This document shows positions 7,344 through 15,748 of a DNA stretch of 64,000 nucleotides, piece by piece. The position numbers and the translations under genes were made by a program. Position 1 is the first letter of the stretch, and the number at the start of each line of letters is the position of its first letter. This stretch comes from Saccharibacillus sacchari DSM 19268 (GTDB lineage: Bacteria > Bacillota > Bacilli > Paenibacillales > Paenibacillaceae), in NCBI RefSeq assembly GCF_000585395.1, contig NZ_KK073875.1:5446274-5510273 (forward strand), read 5' to 3'. The notes under the pieces were generated by a model. It was not told where the DNA came from. It did no database searches and worked only from the letters and a program-made list of their open reading frames with translations.

Positions 7344-10052
7344 TCAGCTTACTTTCACCGCGTATCGGCCCGAACCGAGTTCAAGCACGAGAGTTCCGTC
7401 CTCATATCGGCGCGACTCTGTTCCTAACACTTCCGCCGGATCGCGTTCATCCACTTTGACCTTTTTCCCGTCGGTATCCGGCAATCGCAGCTCAACTGTC
7501 GTGTTCGGCGGCAGTTCGATCTCGTACACCACCTCGCCGTTTTCCCGCTTGGTCCAGCCGCTGACGATTTTGCCGTACGGTGAATCGTACTGCGCGCGCG
7601 CATACGTCAAGCCGGAATCCGGATTCGGACGCAGCACGATACGCTTGTAGCCGGGGATTTGCTCATCCAGATCCAACCCTGCGACCGCCCGGTACAGCCA
7701 ATCGCCGATCGCGCCGTACGCGTAATGGTTGTACGAATTCATGGCGTCGCTCCAAAACGAGCCGTCCGGCTTGATGCCGTCCCAGTGTTCCCAGATCGTC
7801 GTCGCGCCCTGATGAATCGAATACAGCCAAGACGGATACTCTTCCTGCTGCACGAGCTGCACCGCGATATCGTGGTAGCCGTTTTCGGACAGCACATGGC
7901 ACAAATACGGCGTTCCGACGAATCCGGTGGTGAGGTGCATCTTTTCCCCGCGTACCGATTCGGCCAACGCATCCGCCACCTGCCGCTTCGTCTCGCCTTG
8001 AACGAGATCGAACATCAGCGCCAGCACGTACGAAGTCTGCGTATGCCCGGCCAGGCGGCCGTTCGGCGTGACGAATTCGTCGGCGAACGCCTGAACGATG
8101 CGGCCGTGCAGGTCTTCGTAGTTGCGCGCATCGTCGCTTTTGCCCAGAATGGCCGCGGTCTTGGCGACCAACGAAGTCGAATAGGCGAAAAAGGCCGTGG
8201 CGATCAGATCGCTGGGGGTCGCGCCGACGTAGCTATTTTCTTTCGCGTCCAGTCCGAGCCAGTCGCCGTAATGGAATCCGTTGTTCCACAGCAGCTCCTG
8301 ATCGCCTTGCGCCCGGATATACTCGACCCAACCCGTCATGCTGTCGTATTGCTCTTCCAGAATGCGCGTATCGCCGTAACACTGGTAGATCGTCCACGGG
8401 CAAATGACCGCCGCGTCTCCCCAAGCAGACGACGAATGGTGCGATTCCTCCATGATGGACGGAATGACGGACGGAACCCCACCGTCTTCGCGCTGATCCG
8501 CCGACAGATCTTTGAGCCATTTGGCGAAAAACGGTGCGACGCCGTAATTGAACGCGGCCGTGCGGATAAACACCTGCGCGTCGCCCGTCCAGCCCAGCCG
8601 CTCGTCGCGCTGAGGGCAGTCGGTCGGCACGTCGAGGAAATTGCCGCGCTGCCCCCAAACAATATTTTGCTGAAGACGGTTAAGCAGCGGATTCGAACAC
8701 TCGAAAAAGCCGGCAGGCTGCATGTCCGTATGAATGACCTCCCCGACGAAATCTTCGAGATTGATCGGTTCGGGGAACCCTTCGAGACGCACGTAGCGGA
8801 AGCCCTGAAACGAGAAGGACGACCGGTACGTTTCCGTTCCTTCGCCGCGGCATGTATAGACGATCTCCTGCCGCGCCGAGCGCAGGTTGCCCGTATAGAA
8901 GTTGCCCGCCTGATCGAGCACCTCGGCGTGATGCAGCTTCACCGTCGTTCCGGCGGGAGCTTTGACCGAAAACGCCATGCGGCCGACCATGTTTTGTCCC
9001 AGATCCAGTACCGTTTCGCCCGCGGGCGTACGGATGACGGAGACCGGCTTGAGGCGTTCGGTGACTTTGATCCGTTCGCTCTGCTCGCCGATCAGGCTAT
9101 GTTTCGGATGCTCCAACGTCTCGACGTTTTTCCACTCGGCATCGTCGTAAGCATGCATGCTCCAACCTGCCTGTTCCAGCCGCGCGTCGTACGTCTCGCC
9201 GTCGTACAGGTTGGCCGTGAGACTCGGACCGATTAAGGCTGTCCAGCCGTCTCTGCCGCTGGCGACGATCTGCTTGGTGCCGTCCTCGTAGCCGATATGC
9301 AGCTCCAGCAGCAGCGCGCGGCGGTCGCCGTACAGTTTGCCGCGCTCGGTCCAGCCGTAACGCCCGATATACCAGCCGTCCGCAAGCGCCGCGCCGATCG
9401 CGTGACTGTCGCCTTCTTCCGCTGCGCCGTTCAACTGCTGCGTCACGTCGTAAGCCTGCACCTGAAGCCGCTGATCATAGCTGGTCCAGCCCGGCGCGTA
9501 CAAGCTGTCTCCGACGCGGCGACCGTCAAGCTCCAGTTCGTAGATGCCCAGCGCCGTCGCGAAAATCGTCGCCCGTTCCACTTTTTTTTCGCTCAATCGG
9601 AACGTACGGCGCAGCAGATAGGTCTCGCTTGCCTGCGGATCGATCTCGCCGGAAGCCGGCGTGATCCAATCGGCGCTCCAGTCTTCCGCGCTTGGCAGGC
9701 CGGTCTCCCAATAGGCGGTATCGCTCCACGGCGAAACTTCTTCCTGTTCGTCCCAGACCTGCACCCGGTATAGATACCGCTGCGCGGATTCCGTTTCCTC
9801 CCCCGCGTATTCGACATGGACGCTTTCGTCCGATTCCACGCGGCCGCTGTCCCACGCCAGAAGATCGCGGCTCTCCGCCGTCTCCCAATCCGCGGGACCG
9901 ACGCTTTTCGCGACCTGCACGCGATAGGCTATCTGACGCGCGCCGCGGCGGTCGGTTTTCAGTTTCCAGCCGAAGCGAGGACGGCTAACCGTCAGTCCCA
10001 GCGGATTTTTCAAATATTCGCAGCGCAGTTCCGTCACCATCGTTGAACGCAT
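7344..10052 (-). CDS. alpha-L-rhamnosidase (GH78)
   Basis: 902 aa. It has the modular order of GH78 enzymes: N-terminal Ig-like Bac_rhamnosid_N (YLKNPLGLTVSRPRFGWKL), carbohydrate-binding modules, the (alpha/alpha)6 catalytic barrel (residues ~440-790) with PTDCPQRDERLGWTGDAQVF, which carries the general acid and substrate-binding acids, and a C-terminal beta-sandwich. No signal peptide, so cytoplasmic cleavage of short rhamnosides is likely. The open frame extends 72 codons further, but the ATG at 10050-10052 follows GGGAGGA. The divergent AraC gene is its probable regulator. Confidence 0.92.
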   Translation of the reverse strand: MRSTMVTELRCEYLKNPLGLTVSRPRFGWKLKTDRRGARQIAYRVQVAKSVGPADWETAESRDLLAWDSGRVESDESVHVEYAGEETESAQRYLYRVQVWDEQEEVSPWSDTAYWETGLPSAEDWSADWITPASGEIDPQASETYLLRRTFRLSEKKVERATIFATALGIYELELDGRRVGDSLYAPGWTSYDQRLQVQAYDVTQQLNGAAEEGDSHAIGAALADGWYIGRYGWTERGKLYGDRRALLLELHIGYEDGTKQIVASGRDGWTALIGPSLTANLYDGETYDARLEQAGWSMHAYDDAEWKNVETLEHPKHSLIGEQSERIKVTERLKPVSVIRTPAGETVLDLGQNMVGRMAFSVKAPAGTTVKLHHAEVLDQAGNFYTGNLRSARQEIVYTCRGEGTETYRSSFSFQGFRYVRLEGFPEPINLEDFVGEVIHTDMQPAGFFECSNPLLNRLQQNIVWGQRGNFLDVPTDCPQRDERLGWTGDAQVFIRTAAFNYGVAPFFAKWLKDLSADQREDGGVPSVIPSIMEESHHSSSAWGDAAVICPWTIYQCYGDTRILEEQYDSMTGWVEYIRAQGDQELLWNNGFHYGDWLGLDAKENSYVGATPSDLIATAFFAYSTSLVAKTAAILGKSDDARNYEDLHGRIVQAFADEFVTPNGRLAGHTQTSYVLALMFDLVQGETKRQVADALAESVRGEKMHLTTGFVGTPYLCHVLSENGYHDIAVQLVQQEEYPSWLYSIHQGATTIWEHWDGIKPDGSFWSDAMNSYNHYAYGAIGDWLYRAVAGLDLDEQIPGYKRIVLRPNPDSGLTYARAQYDSPYGKIVSGWTKRENGEVVYEIELPPNTTVELRLPDTDGKKVKVDERDPAEVLGTESRRYEDGTLVLELGSGRYAVKVS

Positions 10053-10257
10053 AATCCTGATTCCTCCCGTTGTTTGAATTCGATTGTTTGGACTGATTCG
10101 TCGATCTTCAGGTCCATTGTAGTCAAATAAGAGAAAGAATAACGGGGCCGATTCAGACAAAATGATAGGTGGATATGGACAATTACAGCGGAAAAAGAGT
10201 AGGATCGACGCATGGAGGCAGAAACCTTTTACAAGGCAAAAAGAGGAGGGAAAAGAA

Positions 10258-11124
10258 ATGAAGCGCATCGTGGACCGAATGCTGGGGAGCAGCTACTTTG
10301 ATGACGGATTGCCGATCTATGTAAACCGGGCATCCGAAAATTTCGATCTTTCCGAGCATACGCACGATTTTATCGAACTGGCGTACATCGCGGAAGGCTC
10401 GGGCGTGCATTATATCGGCGAAGAAAGCCTGCGCGTATCGCAAGGCGATGTCTTTTTTATTCCCGTCGGAACGTCGCATGTGTTCCGTCCGTCGGCACCG
10501 GGACGCGGACGGGAGCTGATCGTATACAACTGCTTGTTTCCGACGGATTACGTGGAGCGGCTGGAACAGCAATTTCCGGACGCTGCCGCGATGCTGGCTT
10601 TTTTCCGCGAACCTCAACGTTCCTGGCTGCGATTGCGCGATCCGGGAGAGTTCAGCGGCTGGTTCAAAGAGCTGTTTCGGGAATATGCGTCGCGCCTGCC
10701 GGGCTGCGAAGCCGTGCTTACCTCGCTGATCGTCCGCATGTTGGTGACGCTGCACCGGCAAGCGCAAAGCGAGGCTGCCGTGTCCGGATCGGCAGATACG
10801 CCGTTATCCCGTACTTCCGTCGAACACGTCGTGCGTTATATCGAGGAACGGTATGCAGACAATCTGATGTTGCAAGAATTGGCGGCGCAGGTCGGACTTA
10901 GCGAACGCCAATTCAGCCGCTTGTTCAATCAGCAGACGGGCATGAACTTCTCGACTTTTTTGCAAAACACGCGCGTGGAAGCCGCCTGCGTGCTGTTGAC
11001 TTCCTCGCACCGCAGCATTCCCGAGATCGCGGCGGCTGTGGGATATAGCGATATGAAGTTTTTTTATCGGTTATTCAAGCGCAAAACAGGCGAGACGCCG
11101 CTAGGGTATCGGAAAAGTCGATGA
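10258..11124 (+). CDS. AraC-family transcriptional regulator
   Basis: 288 aa from the ATG behind GAGGAGGG (the frame is open upstream). N-terminal cupin sensor (HTHDFIELAYIAEGSGVHYI, GDVFFIPVGTSHVF), then a C-terminal double HTH from residue ~185 (LMLQELAAQVGLSERQFSRLF and IPEIAAAVGYSDMKFFYRLFK). It is divergent from the GH78 gene across ~205 bp, so it most likely controls rhamnoside use. The inducer is inferred only from this neighbour. Confidence 0.85.
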   Translation: MKRIVDRMLGSSYFDDGLPIYVNRASENFDLSEHTHDFIELAYIAEGSGVHYIGEESLRVSQGDVFFIPVGTSHVFRPSAPGRGRELIVYNCLFPTDYVERLEQQFPDAAAMLAFFREPQRSWLRLRDPGEFSGWFKELFREYASRLPGCEAVLTSLIVRMLVTLHRQAQSEAAVSGSADTPLSRTSVEHVVRYIEERYADNLMLQELAAQVGLSERQFSRLFNQQTGMNFSTFLQNTRVEAACVLLTSSHRSIPEIAAAVGYSDMKFFYRLFKRKTGETPLGYRKSR

Positions 11125-11136
11125 GCAACGTTCGAT

Positions 11137-11625
11137 TTAGCTCTGAGTCAGCCATTCCGCCGCCGTATACGAGATCAGATTGCGGTCGCGTGAAGCCGCG
11201 GCGATCGTATCGTCGTGACGACTGAGCAGACCGTTTTGCAGCAGAACCGGACTATAGCCGCGCTCTATCGCTCCGTTATAAGTGAACAGCACGCAGTGCT
11301 CTGCCGCATAACCTGCCAAAATGAGCTTTTCGACGCCTTGCTGAACCAGTACTTCTTCCAGCTCTGTTTTCCAAAACGCATTCGAATATTCCTTGGTCAC
11401 CATCAGATCGGACGGATCGACAACAATTTCTTCAATCACATCGTAACGTTCTGCCGTCTCTTCGGTCATGCCTTCGATATCGCGAATATGGATAATCGGA
11501 TGCCCGGCCGCACGCAGCACGCCCGATACGTAATTGATGTACTCGCAGGCGTTGTCGATTTTGCTTTGCGGGACGTCTTTGATATGTTGATATTGAACGT
11601 CGATGATCAGAAAAGCGATTTTCAT
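11137..11625 (-). CDS. isochorismatase-family cysteine hydrolase
   Basis: 162 aa. The family triad is visible: D near AFLIIDVQ, K in VTKEYSNAFW and C in AGYAAEHCVLFT. Members hydrolyse amides such as nicotinamide or N-carbamoyl compounds; the substrate is not evident. Two ATGs are possible. AAGGAGATT lies only ~3 bp before the first (11631) but ~9 bp before the second, so 11625 is preferred. Confidence 0.8.
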   Translation of the reverse strand: MKIAFLIIDVQYQHIKDVPQSKIDNACEYINYVSGVLRAAGHPIIHIRDIEGMTEETAERYDVIEEIVVDPSDLMVTKEYSNAFWKTELEEVLVQQGVEKLILAGYAAEHCVLFTYNGAIERGYSPVLLQNGLLSRHDDTIAAASRDRNLISYTAAEWLTQS

Positions 11626-11654
11626 GGGCATAATCTCCTTGGATAGGAATGTGG

Positions 11655-11880
11655 TTAGAAACTCCGATTTAAAATCCGAAGCACTTCTTGTTTACTTTTC
11701 GACATGACCCGCATGATTTCCTCGACCATCGTGTCATCGAATCGAATTTCCGTATCGGTCTTTTTCAAGGTATTAATGGATATCGTTCGCTGCGTCCTAA
11801 GTAACCGTTCCCAATTAATTGTTTGACATGTTCCGACGGCTTTCTTTACATCTGCGAAGCCAAATCCACAATTCGGTCCA
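11655..11880 (-). pseudogene. possible gene remnant without start codon
   Basis: About 75 open codons in the gap between two genes read like protein (INWERLLRTQRTISINTLKK, MVEEIMRVMSKSKQEVLRIL) but have no upstream start, and the frame overlaps the end of the next gene. It may be the 3' tail of a lost gene. No family recognised. Confidence 0.25.
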
Positions 11881-12406
11881 ACACTGCCTCAAGCTCCGCC
11901 GAATCCGTCACGGTCAGCACATAATCCGCTTCATGTTCCGACGGCGCTGACAGATTCGGATCATCCGACTGTTTTTGCTGTCGCAACAATACTTCTTCGA
12001 AGCTGGATGCACTGCGGAATATTGCTTTGCTGCGCGTGCTGTTTCGAACCCGCTCCATCAGCAATGCATCCGGCAGATCGAAATAAACCATCACCGCAGT
12101 AAACCCCTGTTTTCGAAAGTTCTCCAAAATTTGCGTGCGCTCCGTACGGCCCCGGTTAGCATTGCATAGAATCAGATGCGAATCGGTCTGCTTCGCCGCA
12201 TGCTCCACGATCACTTGCGTAACCTTATGCTTAAGCGTATTTTCGCCGGAGGTAGGCACGATCTTGCGATAATACGTGTTGATGAACCCGGAATGATTGT
12301 CCTGATCGATCACTACCGAGTTTGAGAGACGCTGCTCCAATTTTCGGGCGAATGTCGTTTTCCCGCTATGGGTTTTGCCGATCGTCATAATCAATAAGCG
12401 TACCAT
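11846..12406 (-). CDS. P-loop ATPase/kinase-like protein
   Basis: 186 aa. Walker A GKTHSGKTT at residues ~10-18, followed by VVIDQDNHSGF and a LILCNANRG strand, fits the small P-loop kinase group (AAA_33, zeta-toxin/polynucleotide-kinase like). It could phosphorylate a small molecule or nucleic acid end. It lacks a recognisable partner antitoxin, so it is better called a kinase-like protein of unknown substrate. Confidence 0.65.
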   Translation of the reverse strand: MVRLLIMTIGKTHSGKTTFARKLEQRLSNSVVIDQDNHSGFINTYYRKIVPTSGENTLKHKVTQVIVEHAAKQTDSHLILCNANRGRTERTQILENFRKQGFTAVMVYFDLPDALLMERVRNSTRSKAIFRSASSFEEVLLRQQKQSDDPNLSAPSEHEADYVLTVTDSAELEAVLDRIVDLASQM

Positions 12407-12447
12407 CCGTCATGCCTTCCTTTCCTACTGTTCTGTCAGGCTTTGCG

Positions 12448-12804
12448 TTATTCGTAAAAAACGATGCGATTGCCGAACGGGTCGGTCACCGACATTTCCT
12501 TCGTCCCCCACGGCTGATCTTCAATTCCCGGACGCGAAAAACGATAAGACTTCGCCGTCAACTCCTGATGCAGCTCAGGCAAATCCTTCACGCCGATCCG
12601 CACTGCCGAACCCGGCGTGCAATCCCCGTGATGCTCGGATAGATGCAGCTCGACCGGGCCGCGGGATACCTGAAGATACAGCGGCATGTCCGCTTCGAAC
12701 CGATGCTCCCAATCCACTTTGAAACCCAGATAACCCACATAGAATTCTTTGGCTTTTTCCTCATCGAAGATTCTTAAAATCGGCGTTGTTCGGTTTAGTT
12801 CCAT
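12448..12804 (-). CDS. VOC family protein (bleomycin-resistance/glyoxalase fold)
   Basis: 118 aa, one pair of beta-alpha-beta-beta-beta modules: TTPILRIFDEEKAKEFYVGY at the start and TDPFGNRIVFYE at the end. The length matches the bleomycin-binding/glyoxalase superfamily. Metal ligands H/E are plausible (VELHLSEHHGD). Substrate unknown. Confidence 0.8.
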   Translation of the reverse strand: MELNRTTPILRIFDEEKAKEFYVGYLGFKVDWEHRFEADMPLYLQVSRGPVELHLSEHHGDCTPGSAVRIGVKDLPELHQELTAKSYRFSRPGIEDQPWGTKEMSVTDPFGNRIVFYE

Positions 12805-12833
12805 TCGTTATCCCTCCTGTTTGATATTAGCGT

Positions 12834-13586
12834 TTACGGTTTCTCGACCAATCGCCCGCTCAGCCAAAACGTCCCGCTCAAAATCTCGCCTTCCCGCACT
12901 TCCCGTTCGCCAATCAGCCGTTCGTCCGCGACGACGTCGATATCCCCGCCCAGCGTCCGCACGAGCACCCATTGAAAATACGATCCGCTCAGTTCGTTTT
13001 TGACCCAGCCTGCACGCAGTACCGTTCCGCTGAACACGGCTGTCGAGACGGCTTCGCCGCCCTGATCGTTTAATCCTGTAGATACGAAATGATGAGCCGG
13101 GACAATCTGCGCAGTCAACGATTGGCTGAGTTGGTAATGCTCGTACTCCACTTCGTTGGCAAACAGGTTCAGCTCATGCGCAAAAGCCGCCAATTGAACA
13201 TGCTGAAGCAGCGGCTGGATCAACGGTCCGTAAGTGTCACGGTCAGGCAGATCGAACACGAACGAATATAATCCTTCTCCCGGCTTGCCCGGTCCGGCCC
13301 AAGCATAGAACGTCCCGTCCATCTCGTTGGCGTCTTCGCGCATCACTTCGGCTTCGATCCCGATCTCCATCAGTCCGGCTCCGGTAAAATGCGGGTGCAT
13401 GCCGATCGCGACGCCTTCGCTGTTAAGCTGAAGCCATAACTCCGCTCCGCCGCCGGCCTCCAACCGAACGTAAGCGCCTTGCTGTGTCTGCATTAATGTT
13501 CCGTGCTCGTACGCATAATTCGCAAGCTGCAAAAAATCTTCTTCCTCCTGCATCCGGAATCCCAGCATCGTCATATGATTAATCAT
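12834..13586 (-). CDS. conserved hypothetical protein
   Basis: 250 aa from the ATG behind GGGAGGG (the frame is open for 27 further codons). Soluble, no signal peptide. It begins INHMTMLGFRMQEEEDFLQL and ends in an OB-like stretch (YFQWVLVRTLGGDIDVVADE). No named family recognised. A cre-like sequence (AGCAAGCGTTTTCT) lies ~32 bp upstream. Confidence 0.6.
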   Translation of the reverse strand: MINHMTMLGFRMQEEEDFLQLANYAYEHGTLMQTQQGAYVRLEAGGGAELWLQLNSEGVAIGMHPHFTGAGLMEIGIEAEVMREDANEMDGTFYAWAGPGKPGEGLYSFVFDLPDRDTYGPLIQPLLQHVQLAAFAHELNLFANEVEYEHYQLSQSLTAQIVPAHHFVSTGLNDQGGEAVSTAVFSGTVLRAGWVKNELSGSYFQWVLVRTLGGDIDVVADERLIGEREVREGEILSGTFWLSGRLVEKP

Positions 13587-13617
13587 TGTAACCCTCCCAA
13601 GCGCGGTATGTATTCGT

Positions 13618-13631
13618 AGCAAGCGTTTTCT
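13618..13631. promoter_or_regulatory. cre-like site (CcpA)
   Basis: AGCAAGCGTTTTCT matches the catabolite-responsive consensus TGNAANCGNWNNCA except at both ends. It is similar to the site at 22027. Weak evidence. Confidence 0.3.
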
Positions 13632-13730
13632 GTCTTCTATGCTAGAGGGCGGTGACAGGCAAGTCAAATCGGAAACGGAAGAAATCCGGCCAGCAGCAAA
13701 AAGACGACCGCTTTAGCGATCGTTACAGAT

Positions 13731-13925
13731 TGTCGAGAAAGTCGCTTCGGCGCGGGAAGCAAGAAGACTCCGAGAGAAATTCGTTCCGGTCGCGTGTTGA
13801 AATCGAGAAAAGGATTGAATTTTTAGCGGAATTTTCTCGATTTCAAAGGCGAACATTCCATTCCTACACTGAATTTCTCTCTCCGTCTCCTTGCTTCCAG
13901 CAACGCTAGGTTTTCTCGATCGACA
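13731..13925. repeat. intergenic palindromic repeat, copy 1
   Basis: The long imperfect palindrome has outer arms TGTCGAGAAA / TTTTCTCGATCGACA. Its next arms (13755-13782 and 13871-13898) are complementary at about 25 of 28 positions. The central stem is ATCGAGAAAA/TTTTCTCGAT, and the box TTCAAAGGCG at 13842-13851 is shared with copies at 17798 and 32502. The 13587-14098 gap holds no supported gene; beyond this repeat I see nothing in 13926-14098. Confidence 0.7.
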
Positions 13926-14098
13926 TTCTAAGGAAAAACCCGTCACCGTTCCGGCTCAAGATGCCTACATCATTGTTCAAGACTTCTTCGGCATTGAGAT
14001 CCTGTGCTGGCAATTTCTCTTGGAGTCTTATGGCTTCCCGCATAAGCGTAACTTTCTAGCGCGTCCTATGACAATCGCTATAGCGATCCTCTATCTTT

Positions 14099-14371
14099 TT
14101 ATCCGCTGATTCCTAACCAATCGAAAAAACGCATGATCAACACGTATTCGCCTATAATCATCGCTACGGAGATGATCAGCATCAGTTTGACTTGGGCTTC
14201 GTTCATTTTATGCTCCCAATAACGACCTTTCCATGCCGCATACCAGCTCGGCGTGTACGTGTCTTTAATCGCCTGATCCATATCGTTACGGTCGCGAAAC
14301 AAAATGCGGGATAGCAGGTGGACCAGCGGAATGTTGACGGCGAACAAAACAAGCAGCAAAATCCCTTCCAT
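14099..14371 (-). CDS. small two-helix membrane protein
   Basis: 90 aa. Hydrophobic helices lie at residues 3-22 and ~62-82, separated by a polar loop rich in W/Y (YTPSWYAAWKGRYWEHK). The start follows GGGGGAGA. Function unknown. Confidence 0.6.
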   Translation of the reverse strand: MEGILLLVLFAVNIPLVHLLSRILFRDRNDMDQAIKDTYTPSWYAAWKGRYWEHKMNEAQVKLMLIISVAMIIGEYVLIMRFFDWLGISG

Positions 14372-14449
14372 ATAATCTCCCCCTCTCTAGGTCTCTACGG
14401 TTATGAGAGGAATAAGTTCCTTATTCATCCAAAAAAGAGGGGATGCTAT

Positions 14450-14998
14450 TCAGAAATCGCTTGCCGGCGGTCTCCACCCGGCGTCCTTGCTCCAGCGGCT
14501 TGCTTCCTGCATGATTTTCCAAATGATCGGGTCTTTGCCGTCGACGTAAAAGTCGCGCTCATGCGGCGCGGAGTAACGCTCGGCCAAGGCGTGTTTTTCT
14601 GCCGCGTATACGCGTCGCCATTTCTCGCTTTGCCTCAGGAAATCTCGGAATAACAAAGCAAATTGCTCCGACCAACTTCCCGCTTCGCGCACATGAATAT
14701 GGGTCCGGCGCATGCCTTCCGTTTCGCGGAAATAACGCTTGGTCAGATCGGGATTATCCGCCCGGTGGCGATACCCGGCTACTTCGAGCGCGGAACGATA
14801 TGTCGTCGGCTCCAGAGACTTGACCGAGATTTGAATATCGATCACCGGCTTCGCATCGAGTCCGGGAACAGCCGTCGAACCGATATGATCGATGCGCAGC
14901 GCTTCGTCTCCGATCATCTCGCGCAGTTGCTTGGCGATTCCAACGAATTCCGTTTGCCATTTACCGTCATAAGGCACTACGATTACGGCTTCTTTCAT
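14450..14998 (-). CDS. GrpB family protein (UPF0157, nucleotidyltransferase-like)
   Basis: 182 aa from the ATG behind AAAAGGGGGA; the upstream open codons are not used. IDHIGSTAVPGLDAKPVIDI is the hallmark GS...D-x-D nucleotidyltransferase-like motif of GrpB/UPF0157, and HIHV plus YSAPHERDFYVDGKDP also fit. The biochemical role of the family is not established. The gene is followed by a small membrane-protein gene. Confidence 0.85.
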   Translation of the reverse strand: MKEAVIVVPYDGKWQTEFVGIAKQLREMIGDEALRIDHIGSTAVPGLDAKPVIDIQISVKSLEPTTYRSALEVAGYRHRADNPDLTKRYFRETEGMRRTHIHVREAGSWSEQFALLFRDFLRQSEKWRRVYAAEKHALAERYSAPHERDFYVDGKDPIIWKIMQEASRWSKDAGWRPPASDF

Positions 14999-15033
14999 CG
15001 ATTCGTCCCCCTTTTCATCGCATCGTTTTCCCT

Positions 15034-15504
15034 TCAGATGCCAAAATGAATCACGCAAATTCCGGTCTCCAACGCTTTTTCGGTCACCTCGATCAAATGA
15101 TCCATTTCCTGAATCAGCTCATGTTTGGGGAACTTCAACTTTTCGTAAAAACCATTCTGCGGATCCGCGCCATCCCAACCGTAATTACCTGTCAGTCCGA
15201 TTTCTTCAGGTCCTGCGCCGAAAAGACTTTTCCAAGCGATCGCGATTTCTTGAAGTTTGCGAATGTCCTCCGGATGCTGAATCAGCGAAGAGCCGTAATT
15301 GTCGAGTCCGTTTCCCCATTGTCCGTTCGGATACTGCGCTCGCAACCATCGGAACGTATCGTACATGTAGTCGAACAGATCATCGTCGATGACCGCCTGC
15401 GGCGAGATTACAACCCCGCCTCTCCATACATGGCCTTGCTCCCAACTCAGCCATTCGTGATTCGTATCTTCTTTTTTGCCTGCGATAAATTGGTGATAGG
15501 GCAT
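15034..15504 (-). CDS. conserved hypothetical protein
   Basis: 156 aa, soluble, rich in aromatic residues (HEWLSWEQGHVWRGG, WGNGLDNYGSS). No signal, membrane segment or recognised family. Start supported by AGAGGAGAAACATA. It lies 35 bp upstream of the GrpB gene on the same strand, so the two may be co-transcribed. Confidence 0.55.
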   Translation of the reverse strand: MPYHQFIAGKKEDTNHEWLSWEQGHVWRGGVVISPQAVIDDDLFDYMYDTFRWLRAQYPNGQWGNGLDNYGSSLIQHPEDIRKLQEIAIAWKSLFGAGPEEIGLTGNYGWDGADPQNGFYEKLKFPKHELIQEMDHLIEVTEKALETGICVIHFGI

Positions 15505-15748
15505 TATGTTTCTCCTCTCTAAATCTACTTTCGCCGTAGTTTGCGTACACGAATTAAATAGACGGGGATAAGCTCTTCAAAGTTGGCTGCGGATTTATCG
15601 GGAAAAGTTATCTGTTATGTATTGAACCGGATAGATGAGGATTGAAGATTCCAAGCGTTGCCCGATAGCCCTCGCGATATTTGCAAACACCGTACATTTT
15701 CAACTCAATTATATCGTCAGAGGGTATACATTTTCAGGAAAATTGAGT

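Noticed and set aside
7659-9236. 525-codon plus-strand frame
   Set aside because: Antisense shadow of the GH78 gene caused by high third-position GC; arginine/histidine-rich, no domain.
15527-15560. Complete third copy of the CTAG MITE
   Set aside because: Only one end (AGTTTGCGTACACG) is visible; no partner end within 300 bp.
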